Translations under genes and position numbers: made by a program
Notes under the pieces: model-generated
Database searches by the model: none
Told to the model about the DNA's origin: nothing
What the model saw: the letters and a program-made list of their open reading frames with translations, nothing else
Part shown: piece after piece, positions 17,533 to 26,877 of the stretch
Numbering within the stretch: the stretch's first letter is position 1
How the letters are laid out: each line of letters opens with the position of its first letter
From: Micromonospora sp. KC213
GTDB lineage: Bacteria; Actinomycetota; Actinomycetes; Mycobacteriales; Micromonosporaceae
Assembly: GCF_004348325.1 (NCBI RefSeq)
Contig: NZ_SMKF01000007.1
Span: 1 to 64,000 of the forward strand
Length of the DNA stretch: 64,000 nt
Direction of reading: 5' to 3'

Positions 17533-20503
17533 GCGAACCGAGCGACAGCTCGTTCCACTCGACGGCGAGCGGCAGACCCAGTTCGCCGGCGGCCGCGATC
17601 ACCCGCACGGCGAGGTCGCCCGCTTCCAGATACCGCTGACGTGCGATCAGGGCCCGTGTGACCCGCAGGGGTCGTTCCTGGTCGTACGGGTCGAGGTCCA
17701 TGGCCGCCTCCAGGCGTGCCATGGCCTCGTCCATGGCGTCCGCGTCGATCGCGGCGGTCAGCACGACGTCGATCAGGCCGAGGACCCGGCGGCGCATGAC
17801 CTCACGGCGTTGCGTGATGGCGTCGTCATAGAGGTCATCGGGCAGCAGCGGGCCGCCGAACGCGGTGAGCGCGATGCGGGCGCGGGCGACGCGCTCGTCG
17901 TCCTGCGCGGCCGCGACCGCCCGGGCCAGGTCCTCGAACGCGTGCAGGTCGACCTTGCACGAGGACAGGCTCAGCAGCTGCCCCGTCCGGCTCACCAGCG
18001 ACCCGTACGCGGCGCGAACCCTGGTCAGGACATTCTTGAGGCGGCGCTGCCCGACCCCGGGCATCTCGCCCGGCCACAGTGCCTCCACCATCGTCTCGAC
18101 GCGGACGGAACCATTGGCGAGAACGAGATGCTTCACCAACTGGCTGACCCGGCCGGTGCCGTGCAGCACGGTGTTGCCCTTGCGGACCTCGAACCCGCCG
18201 AGCACCCGGACCTCGTAGCAGCCGCCCTCGCCGGCCCCCTCGCCAGCGGGCGGACCGTCCACGGCCGCCGACGGCAGCCGAATCGCCGAGCGCAGGACAC
18301 CGGCCACCCGCCGTTCCCGGCGGTCGAGCAGGTCGGGATGGCCGAGACTTGCCGCCCGGTCCAGCGCGAGCAGCAGGCACTGGTCGGCAGCGTCGATGTC
18401 GCCGGCGGCGTGGCGGACGTAGCCGGTCAGCAGCTCGGCCTTCCACCGCAGGCAGGGGGCGATCTCGCCATCCTTGAGCATGCGTTGCAGGACGTCGGCG
18501 GCGGCGGGGTCACCGCGGCGGGCGTCGATGAACGCCTCCGTGAGAGCGACGGTCAGCGAGTCTTCGATGCGGTGCTCCCGGGCGGTGGCGAGCAGTCGGG
18601 CAGCGGGGCCGTCCGCCCCGACCACCGCACAGGCGTCGGCGGCCTCGCACAGGAAGAGCAGACCGCCGCCGTCGTGGTTCATGAGCTGGCCGAGGTGTGC
18701 CTCGGCCCTGGCTAAGTGCTCCAGGACCCCAGCTGTGTCATGATCGTTGGCTGCCACGATCAGACGGGTCCACGCGGCGTGGCCGGTGACCCAGTCGATG
18801 CCCAGCAGTTCGGCGAGCCGAATGCCGTCGTCGAGGATGGCGAGCGGCCGATCGGCCTCGCCGCTCAGCGCCAGCAGCCGCGCCTCCATGACGAGGCACA
18901 GCATGCGGTCGAACTGGGTGTCGCTGGTGGTGCCGAGTCTACGCAGCAACATGGCGCCCTCACCGGTCTTGCCGAGGACGGACAGCACGTGCGTGGCGAG
19001 CGCGCGCTGGACGGCCGCGACGCGGGCGGGCTCGCCCAGCTCGCCCCACATGATGGCGGCCTGGCGCATGGCGTTCTCGGCGCGGCGCAGGCTCGGCTCG
19101 TCCGGCCGGTCGGACAGGGCCACGCCGAGGGCCTCGAGCAGGCTCGCCTGCGCACGCGTACCCTCCGCGGCTCCGTCCAGGAGCCGTTCGACGTGTGCGA
19201 GCACGTCCGGCTCACGCACCAGCGCACGCTGGATCAGCCATTCGCTCTCGACCTCCGTAGCGAGGTCGTCGTCGGCATCCTGCTCCCGCACGATGCGCAG
19301 CGCCCGCCCGATGACTTCCCGTTCCTCGGCGAGCTGGCCCAGGTTGCGGTGGGTGCGGGCCAGGTGCAGCAGCACCTGTGGGGCGGCTTCGGCGGCCGGC
19401 CCGAGGCGGGCCATCAGGTGGATGAACTCGACCGGATCGAGCTGGTTGATCCGGGAGGTTGGCAGCTTGGCGACGAGCGTCGCGGCCTGCTCAGGGTCGC
19501 CGCTGTCGGCTAGCAGGCTGGCCGCCGCTAGTTCGGCGCCCTGCGACATCAGCAGCGGGGCGGCCCGCTGCGCGATGGCCGGGTCGAGCGGCGCCAGCGC
19601 GGCGAGGGACTCCCGCGACTCGCTGCACAGCCGTGACCACCCGTTGGCGCCGACGGCGAAAGGGATGCCGGCCCGGATGAGGCGGCGCAGCAGCCCCGGG
19701 TGCCCGAGCCCTTCCACCAGCCGGTCGTTGACCATCGGGAACGCTGCGACCTGGGTCAGCAGGTAGCGGTCGGACGGATCGAGGTCGGCGGCGTAGTGGT
19801 CCATCAGCTGCCGGATCAGCCCTGGATGGCGCAGCAGGACCGTGGCGGCCGCGATGCGGTCCGGCGTGCGGGCGAGGCGGCGCAGCATCACCAGCAGCAG
19901 CGCCACCCAACCGCCGGACAGGTCGTGCAGGGTGGCGGCGAGCCGCGCGCCGTCCTCGTCGCCGATCTCGAGGCGGGCAAGGGCCCCGGCCTCGTCCTGC
20001 GTGAGGCGCAGGTCCTGGGTGTTGAACCGTGCGGCGGTGCCCTGGAACTCCATGGCCGCCAGCGGCGCCGGCAGCAGGCGCCCGCTGACGAGGATCCGTG
20101 GTGGCTGCGGGCCGTCTTGGGCCAGGTCGGCGAGCCAGGCGGCGGCGTCGTCGGTGAGCGCCTCGGCGTTGTCGACGACCAGCAGGCTGGGCTCCGGCGA
20201 CGCGGCCAGCAGCGCACCGATCCGCCTGGCGGTGCCGTTCGCGGGCGGGCATGCCCAGTCGGTTGTCTGCTCGGCCGCGTCGAAGATCGACGATGTCAGC
20301 TCGTCGATCGTGACCGGGTGGTCGCGAGGTAGGCTCACCTCGATGCTGTTGCCGGTACTGGCACCGACCTGCCGGATCAGGACGCTCTTGCCGAACCCGC
20401 CGCCCGCCTCGATGAGGACCGAATGCCTCACGTTGAGGATTTCTCCCACGAGCCGCTGACGTGGAACGAAAGGCACTCGAACCATACGAGGCGAACCCCT
20501 CAT
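17414..20503 (-). CDS. Large MalT-like ATPase regulator with a C-terminal SARP/BTAD module
   Basis: About 1,029 residues from an ATG at 20503 (MRGSPRMVRVPFVPRQRLV); further in-frame codons upstream look non-coding. The P-loop is IEAGGGFGKSVLIR near residue 30, followed by an NB-ARC/MalT-like ATPase and a long alpha-helical TPR-type middle (about 300-760). The C-terminus holds a winged helix (YEVRVLGGFEVRKGNTVLHG, HLVLANGSVRVETMVEALWP) and a BTAD repeat. This inverted order (ATPase first, DNA-binding last) contrasts with AfsR. It is a probable pathway activator. Its last 39 codons lie antisense to the trpC-like gene end. Confidence 0.85.
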   Translation of the reverse strand: MRGSPRMVRVPFVPRQRLVGEILNVRHSVLIEAGGGFGKSVLIRQVGASTGNSIEVSLPRDHPVTIDELTSSIFDAAEQTTDWACPPANGTARRIGALLAASPEPSLLVVDNAEALTDDAAAWLADLAQDGPQPPRILVSGRLLPAPLAAMEFQGTAARFNTQDLRLTQDEAGALARLEIGDEDGARLAATLHDLSGGWVALLLVMLRRLARTPDRIAAATVLLRHPGLIRQLMDHYAADLDPSDRYLLTQVAAFPMVNDRLVEGLGHPGLLRRLIRAGIPFAVGANGWSRLCSESRESLAALAPLDPAIAQRAAPLLMSQGAELAAASLLADSGDPEQAATLVAKLPTSRINQLDPVEFIHLMARLGPAAEAAPQVLLHLARTHRNLGQLAEEREVIGRALRIVREQDADDDLATEVESEWLIQRALVREPDVLAHVERLLDGAAEGTRAQASLLEALGVALSDRPDEPSLRRAENAMRQAAIMWGELGEPARVAAVQRALATHVLSVLGKTGEGAMLLRRLGTTSDTQFDRMLCLVMEARLLALSGEADRPLAILDDGIRLAELLGIDWVTGHAAWTRLIVAANDHDTAGVLEHLARAEAHLGQLMNHDGGGLLFLCEAADACAVVGADGPAARLLATAREHRIEDSLTVALTEAFIDARRGDPAAADVLQRMLKDGEIAPCLRWKAELLTGYVRHAAGDIDAADQCLLLALDRAASLGHPDLLDRRERRVAGVLRSAIRLPSAAVDGPPAGEGAGEGGCYEVRVLGGFEVRKGNTVLHGTGRVSQLVKHLVLANGSVRVETMVEALWPGEMPGVGQRRLKNVLTRVRAAYGSLVSRTGQLLSLSSCKVDLHAFEDLARAVAAAQDDERVARARIALTAFGGPLLPDDLYDDAITQRREVMRRRVLGLIDVVLTAAIDADAMDEAMARLEAAMDLDPYDQERPLRVTRALIARQRYLEAGDLAVRVIAAAGELGLPLAVEWNELSLGSLSESRVRQGGGGRRDPHTMTRAGLPATDACRPAARRNQR

Positions 20504-20639
20504 GCCTGCTGAACCGGCGAGTCCCAGCAGCACCGTCACGCTGGTTTGATTGGACCGTACGCTAACATGAATAGGTGGTAATAACTTCGGCCGTTTGATT
20601 AAACGAGCGATGCTCACCGTGACAGAAACATGACAGTGG

Positions 20640-22613
20640 TCACACGCGCTCCGCGCCGGTGCGCGAGAGCCGGTGCTCCGTGTCGTGACCGGCACCAGGC
20701 ACGACCTGCCGCCGGGAGGTCAGGTGCCGGCGCCGCGCATCACTCACCTGCTGGTCGACCGACTGACGGACGATGTCGTGGCGGAACTCGTAGACCGCCG
20801 TCCGGTCGGGGTGCTGAGAGCCGGCGGCGGTCACCTCGGCCAGGATGCCGATCTCCAGCAACGCCTCCAGCGCATCGAGAGCGGCCAGGACATCGAGGTT
20901 TGCCGCGTCCGCGACGGTGTCGAAGCCGAACGACGGGCCCATGACGGCCGCGACCTGCAGCAGCTGGGTGGCGTCCTGGCCGATCGAGGCGAGCTTCGCC
21001 GCGACCAGCCTCGCGACGGCCGGTGGTACCGCATCGGGACCGGCCTGGTGCCGCAGCACCTCGAGCAGCATGTACGGATTTCCGCCGCTTCGGGCGTGCG
21101 CCCACCGGACCGGGTCACCGTCGGCGGTGCCGGCGGCGGTCCCGAGCTCGGCGGCGAGCATCCGGGCGGCGGCGAAGTCGAGACCGCCAAGCGTCACCTC
21201 GGTCCCCTCACCGGTGTGCTCCAGCGGCAGCATCACCTCGTCCATGCAGCCCCTCACCCGGCGCCGGATCGACGTCGGGAGGTCGTTGCGGGCGGCCACG
21301 ACAACGCACAGCCGCGTGTCGGCGCCGGCGCGCAGCAGATACCGCAGCAGCGCCACCGTCTGCGGGTCGGCCCAGTGCACGTCGTCGATCAGCAGGGCGC
21401 AGGGCCGCTCGCCCGCCGCCACCGTCAGCAGCTGGGCGAACGCGGCGAAGACGACCGGCTGCTCCGGCAGCTCACCCGACGGGCACGGCCCGCCGAGCGA
21501 CGGCAGCAGCATGCGCAGCGGGCCCCGGGCGGCCGGCGAGACGGCGTCCAGCGGGTCGTCCGGCGAGGCGGCGACGTAGCCGTCCAGCGCCTCCACGATC
21601 GGCTGGTACGGCACCATCGCGTCCTCATCGCACCGGCCGACCAGCACGAGCCCGCCGTCGGCGGCGACCGCGGCGCCGGCCTCCCGCAGCAGCCGCGTCT
21701 TGCCGATCCCGGCCTCACCGGTGACCAGGACAAACTGCCGGCGCCCCCGCGTGGCCCAGGACCAGGCACCGGCCACCGTCGTCATCTGCTGCTCGCGCCC
21801 GACGAACGGCACCGGGCGGTGGCGGTACCCGCCGGCGCCACCGCTCGGGACGGCCGGCGCGGACGCCGGGCCGAGCAGCGCCAGATATGCGGCCTCGGTC
21901 TCCGGCGAAGGATCGACCCCGAACTCCTCGGCGAGGTGCCGGCGCAGCCGCTGGTACGCCCGCAGGGCCTCGCCCCGGTTGCCCATCGCCTCGCGGACCG
22001 CCATGAGGCAGCGGTGGGCGCTCTCCCGTTCGGGTCCGCGGGTTGTCGCCTCCTCGGCGAGCAGCGCGGCCCGAGGATGGTCGCCGGAACGCATCGCCGC
22101 CTGGCCGGCCACCTCCAGCGCGGTGACGAGATACTCGGTCAGCCGCTCACGCCGTTCTGCGACCCAGTGCCCCTCATGCTCGGACAGGAACGGGAACCGC
22201 AACCGGTCGGCCGCAGCCGCCGCCAGCCGGTCCGCGGTGGCAAAGTCGCCGGCGTCGAGCGCCCCGCGGGCGTCGGTCACCGCCCGCATCGCCTCCTCCA
22301 CGTCGATGAGCACGTTGCCGTCCAGCGCGAGGACGTACCGGCCGCCGCGCTTGACGAGCGGGTTCACCGGGTGGCTCTGTAGCGGGCCTACGAAGGCGCG
22401 GAGCCGGCTGATCAGTGTGCGCAGGGCCGATGCCCAGGTGGGTGGCAGCGCACCCGGCCAGATGACATCGGCCAGCTCGTGCCGGGTCACGCCCTCCGGG
22501 CCGGCCAGGGCCAGGCGGGCGAACGCCACCCGGGCCTGCGCGCCATGCAGGTGGTAGACGATGCCGGCGCACCGAACGGCCATCAGGCCCATTAACTCGA
22601 TCTTCGCTTCCAT
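20640..22613 (-). CDS. SARP-family activator with AAA ATPase domain
   Basis: A 657-residue AfsR/SARP-type regulator. It opens with a winged-helix DNA-binding domain (about 1-95; [30 protein letters not shown]), then a BTAD domain (about 96-240; [20 protein letters not shown]), then an AAA ATPase with Walker [14 protein letters not shown] and Walker [15 protein letters not shown], and a short helical tail. The start at 22613 faces the acyl carrier gene across a 250-base intergenic region with SARP-type direct repeats. It is the likely cluster-situated activator; whether it also controls the 10.9-kb operon is unknown. Confidence 0.9.
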
Positions 22614-22671
22614 GTGATCCCGCCCCCCGCAGCCTGAGGATGTCTGTGTGTTTTCTCAGGATCAGCCGAGC

Positions 22672-22704
22672 GGGTACCACGGGGGTACCGAGCAAGTGTG
22701 GTAT
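22672..22704 (+). promoter_or_regulatory. SARP operator: GGGTACC direct repeats with 11-bp period and a -10 element
   Basis: GGGTACC occurs at 22672-22678 and 22683-22689, exactly one 11-base turn apart. SARPs are known to bind heptameric direct repeats at 11-base spacing in place of a -35 box. A TGGTAT hexamer at 22699-22704 lies 9 bases after the second repeat, close to the 8-base rule for SARP promoters. It points toward the FabH-like operon at 22865. Functional binding is inferred. Confidence 0.6.
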
Positions 22705-22864
22705 CGGCCCGCTCCGGAACCATCGGCGGCCCGCACGTGTCTTCTCGGCCGGGCCGCCGGTGCCGAGCGGGCCGTCCGACGGCGCCTGCGGATTGCGGCG
22801 CGATTGCACCGGCACTCGTACGGTCCACCGGACGCGCCGAATCACCGACGAACAGGAGCTCACC

Positions 22865-23143
22865 ATGAACCTTCCCACTCTCGAGGTGGCTGTCGACCGC
22901 TTGAAGGCCGTGAGCCGGATCTCGGACCTCGATCCCGACACCCCCCTGACCGCTTCCGGTGTCGACTCGCTCGACCTCATGGAGTGGGTCAGCGACATGC
23001 AGGAGCGGTACCCGGACCTGGGTGTGGACGCGTCGATTGCCGAACAGGTCGACGACACCATCACGTTCCGCAGCATCCACCAGCAGTTGCTCTCCGCAGC
23101 CAACGGCTCGTCTCCGGTCGCCGGCGCGACCGGAGACGCGTGA
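22865..23143 (+). CDS. Acyl carrier protein (second, chain-extension set)
   Basis: A 92-residue carrier protein; the start is fixed by an AGGAG site 9 bases upstream. The phosphopantetheine Ser is in [13 protein letters not shown]. It is acidic and of normal ACP size, unlike the first carrier protein (VVDSLGLL). It heads an operon with the FabH-like, FabG-like and acyltransferase genes, so it probably receives a malonyl-type extender and carries the beta-keto and beta-hydroxy intermediates. Confidence 0.92.
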
Positions 23144-23157
23144 CCGCGGAGCCACGG

Positions 23158-24159
23158 ATGTCCGGCATCGGCATCATCGGCTGGGGCAAGTACGTGCCCG
23201 AAGGCAGACTGACCAACTCGGAACTCTCGGCCCGCTTCGGCGTCGACGAGGACTGGGTCGTGCAGCGCACCGGCATCCGGGAACGGCGGGTCGTCGGCCC
23301 CGGCGAGACGACCGCCTCCCTGGCCGTCGAAGCCGGCCGTCGTGCGCTGGAGCACGCCGGTTTGCGGCCCGACCAGATCTCCCATCTCATTCTCGCCTCC
23401 GGCACGCCGGAGCAACTGTCGCCGGCCACGTCCGCCTTCGTCCAGCGCGAGCTCGGTACGGCAGGCGGCGCCCACGACGTCAACGCTGAGTGCGCCAGCT
23501 TCGCCTACGGTTTCGTGGTCGCGGCCGGGCTCATGGCGATCGACCCGCGCCCGATCCTGCTCATCGGGACCGACACGCACTCGCTGGTCGTCAACCCTGA
23601 GGACCGGGACCTGAGCGTGCTCATCGGCGACGGCGCCGGCGCGGTCGTCCTGGCCCCGCACAGCCGCAGCTGGCTGCGCGGCTGGGATATGGGCTGCGAC
23701 GGCTCAAAGGTCGACAGCCTCAAGATCCCCGCCGGCGGCAGCCGGATGCCCGCAACCGAGGAGACGTTGCGCGAGAAGCTGCACTACGCACAGATCAAGG
23801 GCAACGAGATTTACCTGCACGCCATCCGGTTCACCGTCGGGTCGGTACGCAAAACCCTGCAGGCGGCACAGCTCGGCCCCCAGGACATCGACCACCTGCT
23901 GCCGCACCAGGCGAACCTGCGCATCATCGACTCGATCGTGGAGCACAGCGGTGTGCCCCGGGACCGGCTGATCACCAACATCGAGTACTACGGCAACACC
24001 GGGGCGGGCTCGATGCCGATCGCCCTGGCCGAGGCACTGGACGCGGGACGCATCCAGAAGGGTGACCGGGTCATGTTTGCGGCGTTCGGCGCCGGGATGG
24101 TCTGGGTCACCGCGCTGATCGAGTGGGGCGCGGGCGAGCCGACGGAGTGGCGGTCATGA
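23158..24159 (+). CDS. FabH-like 3-oxoacyl-ACP synthase III
   Basis: A 333-residue KAS III. With the ATG at 23158 (GGAG site seven bases upstream) the catalytic Cys falls at 112 (VNAECASFAYGF), as in E. coli FabH. The His is at 250 (LPHQANLRI) and the Asn at 280 (YYGNTGAGS), so the triad is complete. A GTG at 23140 overlapping the ACP stop is an alternative start. It condenses an acyl thioester starter with an extender on ACP. No elongating KS is present, so probably one condensation only. The starter could be the heterocyclic acyl group built by the upstream cassette; that is inference. Confidence 0.92.
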   Translation: MSGIGIIGWGKYVPEGRLTNSELSARFGVDEDWVVQRTGIRERRVVGPGETTASLAVEAGRRALEHAGLRPDQISHLILASGTPEQLSPATSAFVQRELGTAGGAHDVNAECASFAYGFVVAAGLMAIDPRPILLIGTDTHSLVVNPEDRDLSVLIGDGAGAVVLAPHSRSWLRGWDMGCDGSKVDSLKIPAGGSRMPATEETLREKLHYAQIKGNEIYLHAIRFTVGSVRKTLQAAQLGPQDIDHLLPHQANLRIIDSIVEHSGVPRDRLITNIEYYGNTGAGSMPIALAEALDAGRIQKGDRVMFAAFGAGMVWVTALIEWGAGEPTEWRS

Positions 24160-24926
24160 CGCAATCCACCATGGACGGACGGCAGGTCTCGGCGCCGCGC
24201 CCGGAGAAGCCGGTCGCGCTGGTGACCGGTGCGTCCGGCGGCTTCGGCGCCGCCGTGGCGATCGAGCTCGACCGGCTAGGGTGCCGTGTCGCGCTGCACT
24301 ACAACAGCGCCGCCGACGGCGCCCGAGAGGTCAGCGAGCAGCTCACGAACGACTCGACGGTCGTGCAGGCGAACGTCGGGGACTGGGAGTCGGTCAGCGC
24401 CATGCACCGGCGGATCACCGAGCAGCTCGGCGAGGTCGACATCCTCGTCAGCAACGCAGCCATCCGCAAGGACGCGCTGATGATGAGCCAGGCGCCGGAC
24501 GTGTGGGCCGAGGTCATCCAGACGAACCTGCTGGGCACATTCCACGCGTGCCGGGCGGTGCTGCCGTCGATGGTGAAGCGGCGGTGGGGCCGGATCATCA
24601 ACGTGGTGTCGCCGTCGGCGCTCGTCGCCACGTCCGGGCAGACCGCCTACGCCGCCTCGAAGTCCGGCGTCATCGCGCTGACCCGCACCCTCGCCACCGA
24701 GTGTGGCCGGCGCGGGGTGACGGTCAACGCCATCTCGCCCGGCTTCATGGAGACGCGGATGACGGCGAACGCCACCGACAAGTTCCGGCAGAACCTCACC
24801 GCGAACCTGCCGGTCCCGCGGCTCACCACCCCCGAGGAGGTCGCGCCGACGGTCGGCGTCTTCCTCGACAACGGGTACCTGACCGGCCAGGTGCTCAGCG
24901 TCGACGGCGGGATCTCCCTCATCTGA
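24156..24926 (+). CDS. FabG-like short-chain dehydrogenase (beta-ketoacyl reductase)
   Basis: A 256-residue classical SDR with cofactor motif VTGASGGFGAAVA (about 23-35), NAA motif in ILVSNAAIRKDAL, and the Ser-Tyr-Lys catalytic set in INVVSPSALV and TAYAASKSG. NAISPGF and the terminal VDGGISLI are typical of FabG. It overlaps the FabH stop (ATGA), so translation is coupled. It should reduce the beta-keto group made by the FabH-like enzyme on the ACP. Confidence 0.92.
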   Translation: MTQSTMDGRQVSAPRPEKPVALVTGASGGFGAAVAIELDRLGCRVALHYNSAADGAREVSEQLTNDSTVVQANVGDWESVSAMHRRITEQLGEVDILVSNAAIRKDALMMSQAPDVWAEVIQTNLLGTFHACRAVLPSMVKRRWGRIINVVSPSALVATSGQTAYAASKSGVIALTRTLATECGRRGVTVNAISPGFMETRMTANATDKFRQNLTANLPVPRLTTPEEVAPTVGVFLDNGYLTGQVLSVDGGISLI

Positions 24927-24957
24927 CGGCACACCCGTCCAGCCGGAGGACAGCGAC

Positions 24958-26166
24958 ATGACGGTCACCGACCTGACGAACGGCACGGCACGGCTGCTGC
25001 TCTGGGCGGGAGCCGACCCGGCAGCCGAACGTGCCGCCCGGGCCGCGGTGACCGACGCGGCACGCACCGGGGCCCCGATCCCCCGTCCGGTTCCGGGGCC
25101 CGTGCGCGGGGCGGTCGTCACGACGCCGGCCCGCGCCCTCGACGACATCGTGGCCGCCCCCGTGCGGCAGGTGCCGGCCGGCGGACCCCGGCCGGCCGTC
25201 CTATTGCTGCCCGGCCAGGGTTCCCAGCACGACGGCATGGCGGTGAGTCTGTACCACGACGAGCCCGTGTTCCGCTCCGCCGTCGACGACGTGTTCGAGG
25301 CGTGGGGACCCGGCGGTGCGGACATCCGCGTCGACTGGCTCGGCACCGGCACCGGTCCAGGCATCTCGATCGACGACCCCCGCCGGGCCCAGCCGCTGCT
25401 CTTCGCCGTCGACCACGGGCTGGGCCGGCTGCTGCTGAGCTGGGGCGTCAGACCGGCCGAGGTGCTCGGGCACAGCGCCGGAGAGATCGTGGCGGCGACC
25501 CTCGCCGGGGTGTTCACCGTCGCCGAGGCCGTCGCCATGGTGCGCGGCCGGGTGAGCGCCGCCGTTGCGGTCCCTGCGGGCGGAATGCTCGCCGTGGCCG
25601 CGTCCGCCGACGAACTGCAGTCGTACCTGATCGGGCAGGTCGCCGTCGGGGCCGTCAACGCCGACCGCCGCACGATGCTCGCCGGGCCGGACGCCGAACT
25701 CGCCGTCGCCGCGGCGCGGCTGACCGCCGACGGGTTCATGGTCCGGCGGGTGCCGTCGACCGTCCCGTTCCACAGCCCTGCCATGGAACCGGCCGTCGCC
25801 GCAGCGCAGCTGTCGTTCCGCGCGTCGCCGAAGCCGCCGGCGTTTCCCGTCCGGTCCGGCTACACCGCTCGGCCGATCACCGACGAGGAGGCCGGCGACG
25901 CCCGGTTCTGGGCCCGGCAGGCGGCCGACACCGTCCACTTCAAACTCGCGCTGGGCGCGCTGCTCGACGAGGGCGACCGGCTGCTCGTGGAGTGCGGGCC
26001 GGGTCGCGTCCTGTCGTCCTTCGCCCTGCGCCAGCCGGCCGTGCGGGCCGGGGGCAGCAGAGTGGTTCCGATGCTGCCCGGCGACCGGCCCGACCGGCCC
26101 GCGACGCTCGAGGCCGCGGCGGCGCTGTGGTGCGAGGGTCACGACCTGAACGTGACGGCACTTTAA
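24958..26166 (+). CDS. Discrete acyltransferase (malonyl-CoA:ACP-type)
   Basis: A 402-residue acyltransferase. The nucleophile elbow is LGHSAGEIVAA (Ser173), with GQGSQ near residue 85 and the catalytic His272 in TVPFHSPAM. About 75 residues before the catalytic domain resemble the linker that precedes PKS AT domains (AAERAARAAVTDAARTG). The extender is not clear: the diagnostic motif is VPFH, neither HAFH (malonyl) nor YASH (methylmalonyl). It should load the extender onto the ACP at 22865. A GGAGGA site lies just before the ATG. Last gene of the four-gene operon. Confidence 0.88.
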   Translation: MTVTDLTNGTARLLLWAGADPAAERAARAAVTDAARTGAPIPRPVPGPVRGAVVTTPARALDDIVAAPVRQVPAGGPRPAVLLLPGQGSQHDGMAVSLYHDEPVFRSAVDDVFEAWGPGGADIRVDWLGTGTGPGISIDDPRRAQPLLFAVDHGLGRLLLSWGVRPAEVLGHSAGEIVAATLAGVFTVAEAVAMVRGRVSAAVAVPAGGMLAVAASADELQSYLIGQVAVGAVNADRRTMLAGPDAELAVAAARLTADGFMVRRVPSTVPFHSPAMEPAVAAAQLSFRASPKPPAFPVRSGYTARPITDEEAGDARFWARQAADTVHFKLALGALLDEGDRLLVECGPGRVLSSFALRQPAVRAGGSRVVPMLPGDRPDRPATLEAAAALWCEGHDLNVTAL

Positions 26167-26453
26167 CCGAAGGTGATCAACGGCCAGACGATCGAACATG
26201 GTCGTTATGTCTGGTTAAACCCATGCGCCCGGTCCGGACCCGTGCATTCCTGACGGTCGTGAAATCGCACGACGCCGTTATCTCCGCGACGGGTTCCCAC
26301 CGACGAAAGCCTATTCTCGCTGACGCCCCGCATTCGCCGCCGCAGTGACCGAAGCCGGCTTTTGATGCCCCTGCTCGCGGCCGTGCTGGACGGCACGAAG
26401 ACGATGATCACCCCCTGCAGGACGGCAAGTTCCGTGCGCCGCTGCCGACCGCC

Positions 26454-26579
26454 GGTGACCGGGCGCGGTGACCGGGCGCGGTGACCGGGCGCGGTGACCG
26501 GGCGCGGTGACCGGGCGCGGTGACCGGGCGCGGTGACCGGGCGCGGTGACCGGGCGCGGTGACCGGGCGCGGTGACCGG
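26454..26579. repeat. 13-base tandem repeat, nine full copies and one partial
   Basis: The unit GGTGACCGGGCGC repeats at a strict 13-base period from 26454 to 26570, then a partial copy (GGTGACCGG) ends at 26579. Copies are identical by eye. Not a CRISPR: there are no spacers. Because 13 is not a multiple of 3 it gives a reading in all frames without stops on the minus strand. Confidence 0.95.
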
Positions 26580-26827
26580 CCGATCGTAGAGATCGAACTG
26601 TCCGGCGTCCCGGGTCTGCCGCCTCGGTGACGTCGACCGCCGGCACGCCCGCACCAGAGATGAGGGCGAGGACTGGGTCGTGGCGGGCCGGGCACGAGCG
26701 ATCCCGACGCGGGACCGGCCTCCCGCACCCGGTTTTCGGCAGCCCGGGTTTCCTGGCCGGCGGACACATCGGTGGTGCGGCCAACGGTTGCGAGTGTTCG
26801 TGCGATACAGACGCCACAACGAGAACA

Positions 26828-26862
26828 ACGGTGGTCCGGCACCCTGCGGGCCGGACCACCGT
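26828..26862. terminator. Strong hairpin after the NmrA-family gene
   Basis: A 13-pair stem (ACGGTGGTCCGGC with GCCGGACCACCGT) and a 9-base loop, 16 bases beyond the NmrA stop. No U-run, as usual in high-GC genomes. Confidence 0.75.
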
Positions 26863-26877
26863 CGGAGGAGAGTCAGC

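Larger units (their letters stand above)
26167..26877. other. Non-coding stretch after the cluster, with a minisatellite and terminator
   Basis: No frame has a recognisable product; long minus-strand frames only translate the 13-base repeat. It separates the cluster operon from the NmrA gene and probably marks the cluster edge. Confidence 0.6.

Noticed and set aside
20673-22382. Long plus-strand frame opposite the SARP gene
   Set aside because: High-GC shadow: Arg/Gly/His-rich, no family, and fully antisense to a well-supported regulator.
10945-26166. Type I or type II PKS / NRPS megasynthase
   Set aside because: No KS-alpha/beta, modular KS, condensation or thioesterase domains in the cluster; only discrete FabH-type enzymes.
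26167-26220. Terminator directly after the acyltransferase gene
   Set aside because: CCAGAC and GTCTGG can pair near 26182-26213 but the loop is long and the rest does not pair well.
26454-26579. CRISPR array
   Set aside because: Units are 13 bases, directly adjacent and without spacers; no cas genes.
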